Shown here: positions 8,547 through 17,741 of the stretch, one piece after another | How positions within the stretch are numbered: position 1 is the first letter of the stretch | Layout: every line of letters begins with the position of its first letter | From: JBARDN01 sp963755705 | GTDB taxonomy: Bacteria > Desulfobacterota > Binatia > Binatales > Binataceae | Length of the DNA: 64,000 bases | NCBI GenBank assembly: GCA_963755705.1 | Contig: CAVWKW010000003.1 | Coordinates: forward strand, 1-64,000 | Reading direction: 5' to 3' | Made by a program: the position numbers and the translations under genes | Notes under the pieces: model-generated | Seen by the model: the letters and a program-made list of their open reading frames with translations, nothing else | What the model was told of the DNA's origin: nothing | Database searches by the model: none

Positions 8547-9007
8547 TGTCCGCCGGCAAATCGCGCCGCGAGTATATCGTGCTCGCAGTAGCTATCGCGC
8601 TCGGCGCCGTGTTCGTTTATGCGGGCGTGGACAAGATCCGCGATCCGCTGCAATTCGCGGACAGTATCGCCGCGTTCGCCATCTTGCCGGCGGTGTTTGT
8701 CAATCCGCTCGCACTCGGTCTGCCGGTGTTCGAAGTCGCGTGCGGTCTTCTGCTCGTGATGCCGCGGACGAGAAGGTTCGGCGCTCTCGCGCTGGTGCTC
8801 ATCTCCGCGCTCTTTTTTGTCGCGTTGCTGTCTGCATTGCTCCGCGGACTGACTCTGGATTGCGGGTGTTTCGGTATCGGAGCGCCGTCGCGTCCGCGAA
8901 TGTGGTTTGAACTCGGCCTCGATGCCGTCCTCTTCGCCAGCGCGCTGTTGGTTTATTTCGGTTCGCCCCGATCCACGAAGAGCGCACAGCCGATGCCCCT
9001 CATTTGA
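8543..9007 (+). CDS. MauE/DoxX-like redox membrane protein
   Basis: A 154-residue protein with about four transmembrane helices. The start at 8543 gives an ATGA overlap with the rhodanese gene; a second ATG follows directly. The motif LDCGCFG near residue 106 is typical of MauE-type proteins, which support disulfide or thiol chemistry during maturation of periplasmic enzymes. Together with the SCO-like and rhodanese genes it forms a three-gene unit. Its 3' end overlaps the convergent multicopper oxidase gene by 8 bases. Confidence 0.8.
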   Translation: MMSAGKSRREYIVLAVAIALGAVFVYAGVDKIRDPLQFADSIAAFAILPAVFVNPLALGLPVFEVACGLLLVMPRTRRFGALALVLISALFFVALLSALLRGLTLDCGCFGIGAPSRPRMWFELGLDAVLFASALLVYFGSPRSTKSAQPMPLI

Positions 9008-10880
9008 TGACTTCTCCCGACGAGCTCGTCACCACGCCGTCGGCGCTCGAGGTTATTCCGACAATTGGCGTGAAGTCGCGATGTCGCGCGAATTCACGCC
9101 GCGTGACCCGGCCCCGCGAACAAAATGCCGCGGTTTGCGCGCCCGTCCCTCGGGCGAACCAGTTCAGCGATGCCAGGTAAAGGCGCATCCTCTCGATCGT
9201 GGCCATCGGCGACGAAGGCATCACTCGAATGATCGCCATCATCCCGTGGTCCTCGTGCTCGGCGATATGGCAGTGGTAGACAAAGTCGCCCGTGTCAGGT
9301 CCCCTGAAATCCATGCGAACCGTTACACTTGGATAGGGGTGGCTCGGGTTTCCATCCCAAAAAGGAACCTGGATCGTATCCATGACTTGTCCATCGATAC
9401 TTGGGTCAGGCTGGCTGCCGTTGGCTTGAAAATTGTTCTGCGACTCGACCAGAAAGTGAAGTTGATGAATGTGGAACTCATGATTTTCCAGGCTCTGATT
9501 CTGAACCGTCCACTCCTCGACCGAACCCTGGGTCGTGACGATCGCTGGCGGATTGTTGGGATCGAAGAGCGTGGGCGTCGCGTCGTCGGCGGTAACATAA
9601 AATTCTGAGTCCGGATTATTTTCGGAAAAATAGAAAGTCCGCTGAGCCGTAGCCTGCGTACTTGCCAGGTCCGCGAAGCGCTGTTTCCATTTTGGGCCGA
9701 TCATCGCCGATCGGATGCGCGCGGCGTCCGACGCGACCGTGGGACTTTCGGTGACAGTTTGAATTGTTCCAAGGGTTCGCTGCGGATCGTTGTCCCCGTC
9801 GGGGCCCGTATTGATGTTCAAGGTTACCAGGCTCGCATTAGTCACAGTAGGCGGCGGCGCCGAGACGATAAACTCCGCACGGCCCGCAGTAGGTATCAAG
9901 ACATCGGTCGCGTTGACAAGTTGCCCTTGCCCGGTTCCATCCTGGGAACCGGTGGTGACGCCGTCCAGTGCCGCTATCTGAACCGTCTGCGGCACTCCGT
10001 CGAACAGCACCTGGAGATCGAGGATACTGTCGGCGGATGAGTTCGACACCCGCCAGAATTGCTGTGCTCCAGCCTGCATCTGGATAATCGCCGGAACCTC
10101 TGCGGGGTAGGCAATTGGAATTGTGTTAAGCGTCAAATCCCAGGAAGGAACGTCGCCGCCCGGAGTGGGGTTACCCGCTACGTTCTGATCGCAGATCACG
10201 ATGATCTGTTGGGCCAGATCCGCGACTGCTGGCTGATAGTTTTGAATGCCCTCGACAACTATCGCTCCTGACGCTCCTCCCTGCAGTGCCGCCTCCGTCA
10301 GCATGTGCGCATGCGGATGATACCAGTACAGTCCGGCAGGCTCGTCCGAGGGAAAGTGAACATTGTAAGCGAAGGTCTGGCCGGAATTGATCATGGTTCG
10401 GATTACCTGATCCTGATGGCAGGAGGGTGAGGTATTAGTGCCATGAAAATGAATATTGACCGTTGATTGCGTTAGCGTGGTAGCGCCACAGTTAGGCGGG
10501 TCGATTTTCATGACAACCGGGGTCGCCGGCGTATTGTTCGTAACATTGATCACCAGACGGTCCCCGGGATTGACGTGAAGAGTAGGATTTTCGAGTCCGT
10601 CCGGAGTCATAAAACAAAACAATGTCCTGCCATCGGCATCGGTCCTGGTCTGGTAGGAAAAGGTTACCTTGAGAACCCCACCACTACTGAAAAGATCGGA
10701 CGGGTTCTGGAGCGTGCTGCCCGCCGCTTCACGAGGGCACGCATCCGCGACCGGCAAAATAGGAGTGGGAGAGGAGGAGCCAGAACCCGAGGAGCCGCCG
10801 CAACTGGATAGCAATTGCGCAGTAGCAATACAGATCGCGGCCAACCGAATCGAACCAATAGCAATTGGATATTTTCTCAT
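9000..10880 (-). CDS. Multicopper oxidase lipoprotein
   Basis: A 626-residue oxidase. The start at 10880 is preferred because it opens on a lipoprotein signal (MRKYPIAIGSI, lipobox LLSSC with Cys27) followed by a Gly/Ser linker. All four copper motifs are present: HFHG (144-147), HPHAH (188-192), HEFHIHQLHF (467-476) and HCHIAEHEDHGM (536-547), the last including the type 1 ligands and axial Met547. Substrates could be Cu(I), Fe(II), Mn(II) or phenolics. About 75 residues continue beyond the normal end of the fold (after residue 555). It lies downstream of a Fur-boxed TonB receptor on the same strand, hinting at metal handling. Confidence 0.92.
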   Translation of the reverse strand: MRKYPIAIGSIRLAAICIATAQLLSSCGGSSGSGSSSPTPILPVADACPREAAGSTLQNPSDLFSSGGVLKVTFSYQTRTDADGRTLFCFMTPDGLENPTLHVNPGDRLVINVTNNTPATPVVMKIDPPNCGATTLTQSTVNIHFHGTNTSPSCHQDQVIRTMINSGQTFAYNVHFPSDEPAGLYWYHPHAHMLTEAALQGGASGAIVVEGIQNYQPAVADLAQQIIVICDQNVAGNPTPGGDVPSWDLTLNTIPIAYPAEVPAIIQMQAGAQQFWRVSNSSADSILDLQVLFDGVPQTVQIAALDGVTTGSQDGTGQGQLVNATDVLIPTAGRAEFIVSAPPPTVTNASLVTLNINTGPDGDNDPQRTLGTIQTVTESPTVASDAARIRSAMIGPKWKQRFADLASTQATAQRTFYFSENNPDSEFYVTADDATPTLFDPNNPPAIVTTQGSVEEWTVQNQSLENHEFHIHQLHFLVESQNNFQANGSQPDPSIDGQVMDTIQVPFWDGNPSHPYPSVTVRMDFRGPDTGDFVYHCHIAEHEDHGMMAIIRVMPSSPMATIERMRLYLASLNWFARGTGAQTAAFCSRGRVTRREFARHRDFTPIVGITSSADGVVTSSSGEVIK

Positions 10881-11170
10881 GAAACTTGCAACGAAACCTT
10901 TTAGTGTAAGACTGGTCTGTCTGGAGCCGACAAGTGGTTGATACTTTCGCTTACCGTTTTTGCCAATTCGCGAAAGGCGAGCGGATCGAAACGAAGAGCC
11001 AGGCATCCGATAATCAGGTGAACCACCCCGCAATCGCACATCTCGATCTTGACTGTTCCGCATTCGGCGAGGCGCCGCCTCTCACAATTCTCCCGGTTCG
11101 CCATCTTGCCTCCCCGATTCTCGCTATCCCGATACTGTGTCCGGCACCCTCGATTCCGTGACGCGCTCTG

Positions 11171-13567
11171 TTACGGATTCAACGCCGGCAGCGGGATTGT
11201 CAGCGTGTCATAGACCGTGATTCTCGGACCATAAGCGGCCTGGAAAATTCCTATTCCTTCGGCAGGCCGGATGAGGTTGGTCCGGTCAAGAATATTAAGC
11301 AGAGTGATTCGATCGATAATCTCGCCGAGTTTAGACACTTGGAAACTTCGCTGCCCGCTCAAATCGATCTGGACGACATTTGGCAAAGATTCGAGGTCGG
11401 CAAAGCCGGCGCGTAGCCCACTGCTATAGATCGCGGCGATGCTGAATTCGTACGGTTTCCATCGATAGGTAGCGCCACCGGACGCGCCATAGAGAGGCTG
11501 ATGGTCGAGCACTATATAGTGCCGGTTGATATAGCCCAACTCGACTGGATCGAAGTTAAACTGCCCGGTCGCAACCCCTTTCTGCATGTTCCTGCCGATC
11601 GTCAGGCTGCCATACACCGAAAGATTCTCAGCGTTGTACGTTAGCGCGGTTTCCGTGCCCCAAATGTACCCATGCCTGTAGTTAAAGGGGGCGAATATCG
11701 GAACTGAGCCGAACTGGCCGGTATCGAGATAGTGATGCGTATACTCGTAGAATCCATCTTCTGAAATAGTGATCTGATTAGTCAGATGATGAACGATACC
11801 GGCGTCCCACTCGTAGTCATCTTCGGTTTCCGGCGTTGGCACGCCGCTCCCCGCCTCACCGGTGGTATCCTTAAATGCGGAGGGTGCGCCCGGCGAGATC
11901 CCCTGGAAGCTCGGCACCTGCATATAACGCGCGAAACCCGCGTGGAGTGTGGTATCCTTGCGCGGCAGATAGACGAAATTGATTGTCGGATCGAGCTGAT
12001 TATTGTACGTGAACCCGCTCAAGCGATCCCAGCGCAAGCCAAAGTTGACGCGGAACTTATCAGTAATCTGCCAGGTATCACCCAGGTAGATTCCCGACAG
12101 GAGATTGATCTTATTTGCGTTGTTGATCACGCGGACGGGGCGGAACGGAGGCCCTATCGGAGTTCCGCCAGAAGTGGGGAAGACGAGTGAATCGTCATCG
12201 GCCTCCACTCCGTATTCGCCAAGATAAAAGCCCGCACTGAGCGCGTGCGCGCCCAATTGATAGGTCACATCGCCTTGCAACGTGTTATCCACGTCGCTGT
12301 GAAACGCGGTCGATGCAACTCCCTGGTAGATCAGCTCGCCAACGTTGTCGGGCTCGAACTTCTGGGAGATATAATGGGCCGCATAGGCAAGCTGATAGGT
12401 TAAGCCGGGCGCAGGAGCGCCGTTTATCGCGAGGATCCCCATATAGTCGCGGAAGTTCAGGTACGAGTTGATATCGCCAGAGTTGGGGATCGTCGCGCCC
12501 GTGAGTTCGAACGCCGGCGGCAGGTTGGGCTGATTGGGTAATTGGTTGTTGCTCGCGGCAACTGATGTGATGAGGCTTATGCGGGTGGTCGGATTGAGGT
12601 CATATGCAAAAAAGCCGAATCCCTGACCCGAATTGGTATGATCATGAATCGCATCCGGTGCCGGCGTGGCAGAGCTGAATGCGCTATTGCTCTGGCTATA
12701 GAGCCCGCTAATGTAGTAACTGAACTTGCCCTCGCATCCGCCGTACTGAAAGCTTGGTTGTACTGTGTTGCGCTGGCCGCCGTACATGCTGAAACTGCCG
12801 CCGGGCTGCTCGCATCCGTCTTTGGTCTGGATCGCCACTACGCCGCCGGTAGCGTAACTGTAATTTGACGACAGGATGCCATCTTGCAGGCTCAACTGCT
12901 TGATGAACATCGGATTGAGCATCGAGATGAACGGCGGATTGGTATTGATGTCGAGCGGGACCATTACTCCGTTGATCTGGTACTGGAATTGAGGTCCTTC
13001 GGTGTTGCGTATGTGTATTTGCTGATTCTGATCGATCGCGACGCCGGGCATTTGTGTCAGGACGTTGGTGATCGTCGTGTTTTCGCCGGTGGGTAAGTCG
13101 GAAATGTCCTTGGCGGTGACGGTGTATTCATTTGAGCCGGTAAGCGAGACGCCATTTTGCGCGCGAATCACGTTGGCCTGGACCGGCAATGTCAGCGCCG
13201 TCTCTGTGTCCAGGCTGATCGATATCGGCGTCACCGTGGCGGCCGGAAAAGCCACGACCTTGGTTGATGACTTGAACCCAGTCTTCTCCGCTACCAGCGA
13301 GTAGATTCCCGGCCTTGCCGGTGTGATGTCGAATCGTCCGGTCCGGTCAGTGATCGCATGAGCAACGACCACGCCTGTTTTGTCACGCAATTCGATGGTG
13401 GCATCGGCCAGCGGTCTGCTGAGCGTGTCGGTGATGATACCCGACAGATGTTGGGAAGCGGCGAAGCCGGGAGACGCAAGCGCGACAACCGCCCAGGCTG
13501 CGATCGCCAGCGAGCGCCGCAGGAAGCGTCGCCGCATCCTGATTGTCAGGTCCTTGAAACCACGCAT
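11171..13567 (-). CDS. TonB-dependent outer membrane receptor
   Basis: A 798-residue receptor. A signal peptide (1-36, ending GFAAS) is followed by a carboxypeptidase-regulatory-like domain (about 40-115, SGIITDTLSRPLADATIELR) and a plug domain (about 140-250, ISDLPTGENTTITNVLTQMP). A 22-strand-type barrel continues to the C-terminus, rich in paired aromatic residues. It ends ALNP rather than in the usual aromatic residue. GAAGGA lies before the ATG. The promoter is overlapped by a Fur-like box, so expression is probably iron-responsive and the cargo may be a metal chelate. The N-terminal extension resembles SusC/Oar-type receptors, so other ligands are possible. Confidence 0.9.
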   Translation of the reverse strand: MRGFKDLTIRMRRRFLRRSLAIAAWAVVALASPGFAASQHLSGIITDTLSRPLADATIELRDKTGVVVAHAITDRTGRFDITPARPGIYSLVAEKTGFKSSTKVVAFPAATVTPISISLDTETALTLPVQANVIRAQNGVSLTGSNEYTVTAKDISDLPTGENTTITNVLTQMPGVAIDQNQQIHIRNTEGPQFQYQINGVMVPLDINTNPPFISMLNPMFIKQLSLQDGILSSNYSYATGGVVAIQTKDGCEQPGGSFSMYGGQRNTVQPSFQYGGCEGKFSYYISGLYSQSNSAFSSATPAPDAIHDHTNSGQGFGFFAYDLNPTTRISLITSVAASNNQLPNQPNLPPAFELTGATIPNSGDINSYLNFRDYMGILAINGAPAPGLTYQLAYAAHYISQKFEPDNVGELIYQGVASTAFHSDVDNTLQGDVTYQLGAHALSAGFYLGEYGVEADDDSLVFPTSGGTPIGPPFRPVRVINNANKINLLSGIYLGDTWQITDKFRVNFGLRWDRLSGFTYNNQLDPTINFVYLPRKDTTLHAGFARYMQVPSFQGISPGAPSAFKDTTGEAGSGVPTPETEDDYEWDAGIVHHLTNQITISEDGFYEYTHHYLDTGQFGSVPIFAPFNYRHGYIWGTETALTYNAENLSVYGSLTIGRNMQKGVATGQFNFDPVELGYINRHYIVLDHQPLYGASGGATYRWKPYEFSIAAIYSSGLRAGFADLESLPNVVQIDLSGQRSFQVSKLGEIIDRITLLNILDRTNLIRPAEGIGIFQAAYGPRITVYDTLTIPLPALNP

Positions 13568-13615
13568 CGGCCATCCTTCAAGCCATTGGGCAACGCACGG
13601 GGTTGCCGTTCATTT

Positions 13616-13640
13616 GATATCGAGAGTGATTCTCAATATC
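13616..13640. promoter_or_regulatory. Fur-like operator
   Basis: A 25-base near-perfect palindrome centred on 13628, with outer arms GATAT...ATATC and core GAGAGTGATTCTC. Ten of twelve arm positions outside the centre obey the dyad or differ by a transition. The core matches the 7-1-7 Fur consensus of the TGAGAATNATTCTCA type. It covers the -10 box of the receptor promoter, so a bound repressor would shut the gene off. Confidence 0.7.
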
Positions 13641-13661
13641 GACTCGGAAGGAATTTGTCAA
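13633..13661 (-). promoter_or_regulatory. Sigma-70 promoter of the TonB receptor gene
   Basis: On the minus strand, TTGACA (13661-13656) is followed after 17 bases by TATTGA (13638-13633). The -10 box sits inside the Fur-like palindrome. The predicted start of transcription is about 60 bases ahead of the ATG at 13567. Confidence 0.65.
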
Positions 13662-13733
13662 CCGTGATTCGATTTTTCGTTGAAATGACTTCCGCGAGCG
13701 CGGTGGTTGTGATTCAGATCCGCGCGGCTCGCT

Positions 13734-14426
13734 TCACACGCCGGCGAACCATTCGTAGCCTTGGTCTTCCCAGTATCCGCCGGTGGGACGCGGCAGGAAG
13801 TTCACTTGCGTCAGATACTTGACGCTCTTGTAGCCGAGCTTCACCGCCGAGTAGAGGCGCAAGGGCGCGCCGTGCTCGGGATAGAGCGGATGCCCATTCA
13901 TCCCGTACGCCAGGATCGTCTGCGGATGCATCGCGCTCGCGAGATCCCACGACGACCAATAGCCATTGTCGAACGATCGGAACTCGACGTACCGCGCCTC
14001 GGGCGCCGCGCCAACCATACGGGCGATCTCGCTCACCTTCACTCCCTGCCATGACGCCACCGCCGACCATCCCTCGACGCAATGATGTCGGATGCGCATG
14101 TCGGTCATCGGCATCTGCCGCAGCTGGTCGATTGTCAGCATCGCAGGACGCGCGACCAGACCGCCGACCGCGAGCGTCCAGTCAGACGGCGCAACCGGAA
14201 TCATGTCGGAAATGAAATAGACAGGGAAATCTTTTTCCGGCGTCAGCTCAGAGGCCGGCGGCTCAGGCGCGAGCCGATTCGGCGAGAGCAGCAGACTCTG
14301 GATATGCTGATTCCATCGCGTCATCGCACCCAGGAAATGCGATGCAACCGGATTGTCGCATCCGGTCAGAACCCCGGCCGCCGCAATTCCGGCAAGCAGC
14401 TTGCGCCGAGTGATCAACCTAGCCAC
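13734..14426 (-). CDS. YedY/sulfite-oxidase-type molybdopterin protein
   Basis: A 230-residue periplasmic oxidoreductase. The N-terminus reads TRRKLLAGIAAAGVLTGC: a Tat-like twin arginine and a lipobox with Cys23, so it may be an exported, lipid-anchored protein folded with its cofactor. Cys116 in IRHHCVEGW is the molybdenum ligand of the sulfite oxidase family, and GMNGHPLYPEHGAPLRL is the family's C-terminal signature. The partner cytochrome b gene ends within its first codons (8-base overlap), as in MsrPQ-like pairs that repair or reduce sulfoxides. The actual substrate is unknown. Confidence 0.88.
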   Translation of the reverse strand: MARLITRRKLLAGIAAAGVLTGCDNPVASHFLGAMTRWNQHIQSLLLSPNRLAPEPPASELTPEKDFPVYFISDMIPVAPSDWTLAVGGLVARPAMLTIDQLRQMPMTDMRIRHHCVEGWSAVASWQGVKVSEIARMVGAAPEARYVEFRSFDNGYWSSWDLASAMHPQTILAYGMNGHPLYPEHGAPLRLYSAVKLGYKSVKYLTQVNFLPRPTGGYWEDQGYEWFAGV

Positions 14427-15168
14427 GCGGTCCCCCGCTGATCATATTGGCGATCGTCCGCGGATGCAGCGCCACCAGCACCAGGTGCGTTGCGGTAAAC
14501 ATCGCGAGCATCACCAGCGCGCCCAGATGGATCACGCGCGCGAAATCGTAGCCGCCGCATAGCGCGGTCAACAGATGAAGCTGGACCGGCTTGTAGATCG
14601 CCAGGCCGGAGAACACCGCGAGCGCACCGAACAAAATCGCCGAAGTGTAGGCGAGCCGCTGAAGACCGTTGTAGAAATCTTCTGGCGGAGCAGTCCCGCT
14701 CACTCGCAAATAGTACGCAAACATCGCGATCGCGCCAGGCGTGTCGCGGCGCGGCAGAAAAATTCGCCGCCGCCACTCGCCGCTGAATATCAGGTAGCCG
14801 AGGTAGATGAGACCGTTGAGGACCAGGAACCACGCGATCGCGAAATGCCATTGCCGCGCCCCCGCGAGCCATCCGCCAAATCGCATCCATCCCGGCGGCG
14901 TCATCCCTTGCAGCGGATACCAACCGTACAGCGCGCCGCGTGGTCCGAGATTTGGATATGCCGCATAAATCTGCAACCCGCTGCCCGCCATGATCGCGAG
15001 CAGCGGAATATTTATCCAGTGAGATAAACGAATCGGCAGCGGATGAACCGGCCTGCGTTGCGATCGCGGTTCCTCGCGCGGATCGAATTTCAACTTCGTC
15101 GTAGCACGGCTCAGCCTGCGCGATGGGGTAGGCGACTCCCGCGTCGGCGCGACCTTGGTGCTTTCCAC
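14419..15168 (-). CDS. Cytochrome b-type membrane subunit
   Basis: A 249-residue membrane protein with about four to five helices and conserved His residues in IRLSHWIN, QWHFAIAWFLV, ARVIHLGALV and FTATHLVLVALH, suitable as haem ligands. It resembles the cytochrome b561 / formate dehydrogenase gamma group. The gene overlaps the start of the molybdoprotein downstream, so the two probably form a quinol-linked periplasmic complex. The first 40 residues are polar and cytoplasmic. Confidence 0.85.
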   Translation of the reverse strand: MESTKVAPTRESPTPSRRLSRATTKLKFDPREEPRSQRRPVHPLPIRLSHWINIPLLAIMAGSGLQIYAAYPNLGPRGALYGWYPLQGMTPPGWMRFGGWLAGARQWHFAIAWFLVLNGLIYLGYLIFSGEWRRRIFLPRRDTPGAIAMFAYYLRVSGTAPPEDFYNGLQRLAYTSAILFGALAVFSGLAIYKPVQLHLLTALCGGYDFARVIHLGALVMLAMFTATHLVLVALHPRTIANMISGGPRG

Positions 15169-15183
15169 GATTCGCCGCGTCCG

Positions 15184-16020
15184 TCAGACGTCCGTCGCAG
15201 CGTGCGACAGAGCTTCGAGTGCTAGCTTATGCGCGACAGGATCGCCCGCGACGATACATTGGCCGCCGGTTGCCGCGCTCTTTCCCGACCACGATGTGAC
15301 TATTCCGCCTGCCCCTTCGACGATCGGAATTATCGCCTGGATATCGTATGGCTGCAGCCCTGCCTCGATCACCAGATCGATGAACCCCGCGGCGACCAGG
15401 CAATACGAATAGCAATCTCCGCCGTAGCGCCGCATCTTCGCGCGGCGCGCAAGCGCGCGAAACACGTCGCGCTCGACGCCGCTTTTGAACATCGCGGGGT
15501 CGGTTGCGGAGACGACCGCGTCCTCGATTCGCGAACACTTGCGCGTGTGCAATGTGCGCCGCTCGGAACCGCGGCTCCAATGCGCACCCAGCCGCGAGCC
15601 GGAAAATGTTTCGCCGGTGAACGGCTGATGCATCAATCCGACGACGGGGCGCTCGCCGTCGTTCAGCGCGATCAGAACGCCCCAATGCAGTTGGCCGATT
15701 ATAAATGCGCGGGTGCCGTCGATCGGATCGATCACCCAGGTCAGTCCGTCGCGTCCGGCTTTCGCGCCATGCTCCTCGCCAAGGATTCCGTGGCCCGGAT
15801 AGACGCGCTCGATTTCGTCGCGGATCGCGCGCTCGGCGGCCCGATCCGCAATCGTGACGGGATCGAAGTTGCCCGCGCTGGCCTTGTTGTCGATCTCGAT
15901 CACGGCGCGGAAGTGAGGCAATATCTCGCGGCTCGCGATTGCGGCGAGCTGCGAAGCGAACTGGGTGAACTCTTCGAGTGCGCGATCGTCAAGCACTACG
16001 CTTCCGCACTTTTCCGGCAT
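15184..16020 (-). CDS. Inositol-monophosphatase-family phosphatase, HisN-like
   Basis: A 278-residue phosphatase; the start at 16020 follows GAGGG at good spacing. Metal-binding motifs are present: GHGILGEEHG (Glu ligands), WVIDPIDGTRAFI (the DPIDGT signature) and PYDIQAIIPIVEGAGGIVT at the C-terminus. The combination GEEHG plus GTRAFI is typical of histidinol-phosphatase HisN-type members rather than CysQ. It lies 22 bases after the FGGY kinase gene on the same strand, so a sugar-phosphate role is also possible. Confidence 0.82.
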   Translation of the reverse strand: MPEKCGSVVLDDRALEEFTQFASQLAAIASREILPHFRAVIEIDNKASAGNFDPVTIADRAAERAIRDEIERVYPGHGILGEEHGAKAGRDGLTWVIDPIDGTRAFIIGQLHWGVLIALNDGERPVVGLMHQPFTGETFSGSRLGAHWSRGSERRTLHTRKCSRIEDAVVSATDPAMFKSGVERDVFRALARRAKMRRYGGDCYSYCLVAAGFIDLVIEAGLQPYDIQAIIPIVEGAGGIVTSWSGKSAATGGQCIVAGDPVAHKLALEALSHAATDV

Positions 16021-16042
16021 CGGATTTCCCTCACGCATTTCA

Positions 16043-17611
16043 TCAGCTCGAGCTTCCCGAATTTAAACGGCGATAGATCGGACGGTTGCGGCGATAGATC
16101 TGCATGAATTCGCGGAACCCTGCATCATATAGTTTGCGATTCTCTCCCGACGGATCATAGACATGCGCGATCTTCACCAGCGCGGGAATTTCGCGCGGCT
16201 TGATCTCGCCCAGCGCCGCGAACGCCGTCATCGCGGCGCCCACCGCGTTGGCGTTGCGCGGATTTGCCACCTGCCGGATCGGACATCCGAGGATGTCGGC
16301 CAGGATCTGGCACCATAGGTCAGAGGTCGCGCCTCCGCCGATAAACGTGAGCGCTCGGAACGGATGTCCAATGAACTTCTCGACGTAGTCTTTGAGCCAT
16401 CGGAGATTGAACCCGATTCCTTCCATCACCGCACGCACATAATGGCCGCGCGTGGTGCGTATCGTCTGGTTGAAGAATGCGCTGCGCGTCGCGGGATCAT
16501 CCGACGGCGCGAGCACGCCGCCGAGCCACGGGGTGAAGATGAGTCCGTCGCTGCCGGGACGGATCACCGCCGCGATCGCGTTCATCTCCGTGAAAGCTTC
16601 CGCGCCATCGCCGGGAAACAAAATGTCTTTCAGGAATTCGAGACACCGTCCCGCGATTCCTTGTTCCGCGGTTACGATATAGCGGCCCGGCAGCGCCGCC
16701 GGCATCGTCGCGAGCATGTGCACCGGGTCGGTCTTCTTGGCGGGGACGTGGCAGCTCATCCACGAAGTCGTGCCGATATAGAAGTAGCCGTCGAAGTCAT
16801 CGATTGCGCCGGCGCCAATCGTCGCGGATTGCAGGTCGCATGAGCCCATCACGACGCGAGTCTCGCGCTCGAGTCCGAAATCTTCGGCAACCTCGGGCGT
16901 GAGGGTTCCGAGGACATGATCGACCGGGAACAGGTCGGGCAGCTTCGCGCGTTCAAGGTTGGAAATCTTGAGCAGCGCGGGCGAGTAGTCAATCCGGTTT
17001 GGATCGCGATTATCCGTCGCCCAGTAGGTGTACATCGTCGCGAACGACGCGGCAAAATTGCCGGTCAGGCGCAGGTTCAGATAGTCCATCGGTTCGAGAA
17101 ACTTGTGCGTGCGCGCATAGATCGCGGGCCGCTCATTGCGGATGAATTGCACGTGCGCCAAGCCGTCGTTTCCTGATTTCAGCGGCGCCCCGCCCGATAT
17201 CCGAATCCATTTGAGCGCTTTCGCCAGGCCGTAGCCCTGCAGCCGCGGCCATCCGCCGGACAACCCGCGATTGTATTTTCCGCCGCGCGTGTCCATCCAC
17301 GAAATCGCGTTCATCAGCGCGCGGCCTTCTGCATCGACGGGGATCGTGACCGCCCACTGCGTCGTGCATGCGACCGCGATGATCCGCTCGCGTGGAATCT
17401 GCGCCGATGCGAGCGCGGTCTTTGCCGCGCTTCGCACTGCGGACCAATAATCCTCGGGATCCTGCTCGACGCCGCCGTCGGCGGTCACGATCGTGCGGAT
17501 AGTACCGAAGCCGGACGCGACGATCTCACCGGCGCTCGATACGATCGCGGCCTTCGCGCTTCCGGAGCCCATATCGATTGCGAGTATGTAGCGGTCGGCG
17601 GCGGGTGGCAC
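16043..17611 (-). CDS. FGGY-family carbohydrate kinase (xylulokinase-like)
   Basis: A 522-residue kinase with the N-terminal ATP-phosphate motif YILAIDMGSGSAKAAIV, the mid-region WATDNRD and GSCDLQSATIGAGA, and the C-terminal FGGY signature ALTFIGGGATSDLWCQILAD. I place the start at the GTG at 17611 since the domain begins eight residues later; the frame is open up to 17731 without better signals. Members phosphorylate pentoses, polyols or glycerol; the substrate cannot be fixed. The adjacent HisN-like phosphatase is probably co-transcribed. Confidence 0.85.
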   Translation of the reverse strand: MPPAADRYILAIDMGSGSAKAAIVSSAGEIVASGFGTIRTIVTADGGVEQDPEDYWSAVRSAAKTALASAQIPRERIIAVACTTQWAVTIPVDAEGRALMNAISWMDTRGGKYNRGLSGGWPRLQGYGLAKALKWIRISGGAPLKSGNDGLAHVQFIRNERPAIYARTHKFLEPMDYLNLRLTGNFAASFATMYTYWATDNRDPNRIDYSPALLKISNLERAKLPDLFPVDHVLGTLTPEVAEDFGLERETRVVMGSCDLQSATIGAGAIDDFDGYFYIGTTSWMSCHVPAKKTDPVHMLATMPAALPGRYIVTAEQGIAGRCLEFLKDILFPGDGAEAFTEMNAIAAVIRPGSDGLIFTPWLGGVLAPSDDPATRSAFFNQTIRTTRGHYVRAVMEGIGFNLRWLKDYVEKFIGHPFRALTFIGGGATSDLWCQILADILGCPIRQVANPRNANAVGAAMTAFAALGEIKPREIPALVKIAHVYDPSGENRKLYDAGFREFMQIYRRNRPIYRRLNSGSSS

Positions 17612-17741
17612 TGCTGAATGATTTATCCGATCAGCGCGCCACGGAATAGCCGCCGCCCCCGGACGCGCCCGCATCGCGCCTGCGTTTGCAATTCGCACCC
17701 GCGGACCTATACTCGCGCAGTTTCTTCTCACGGAGAATCAA

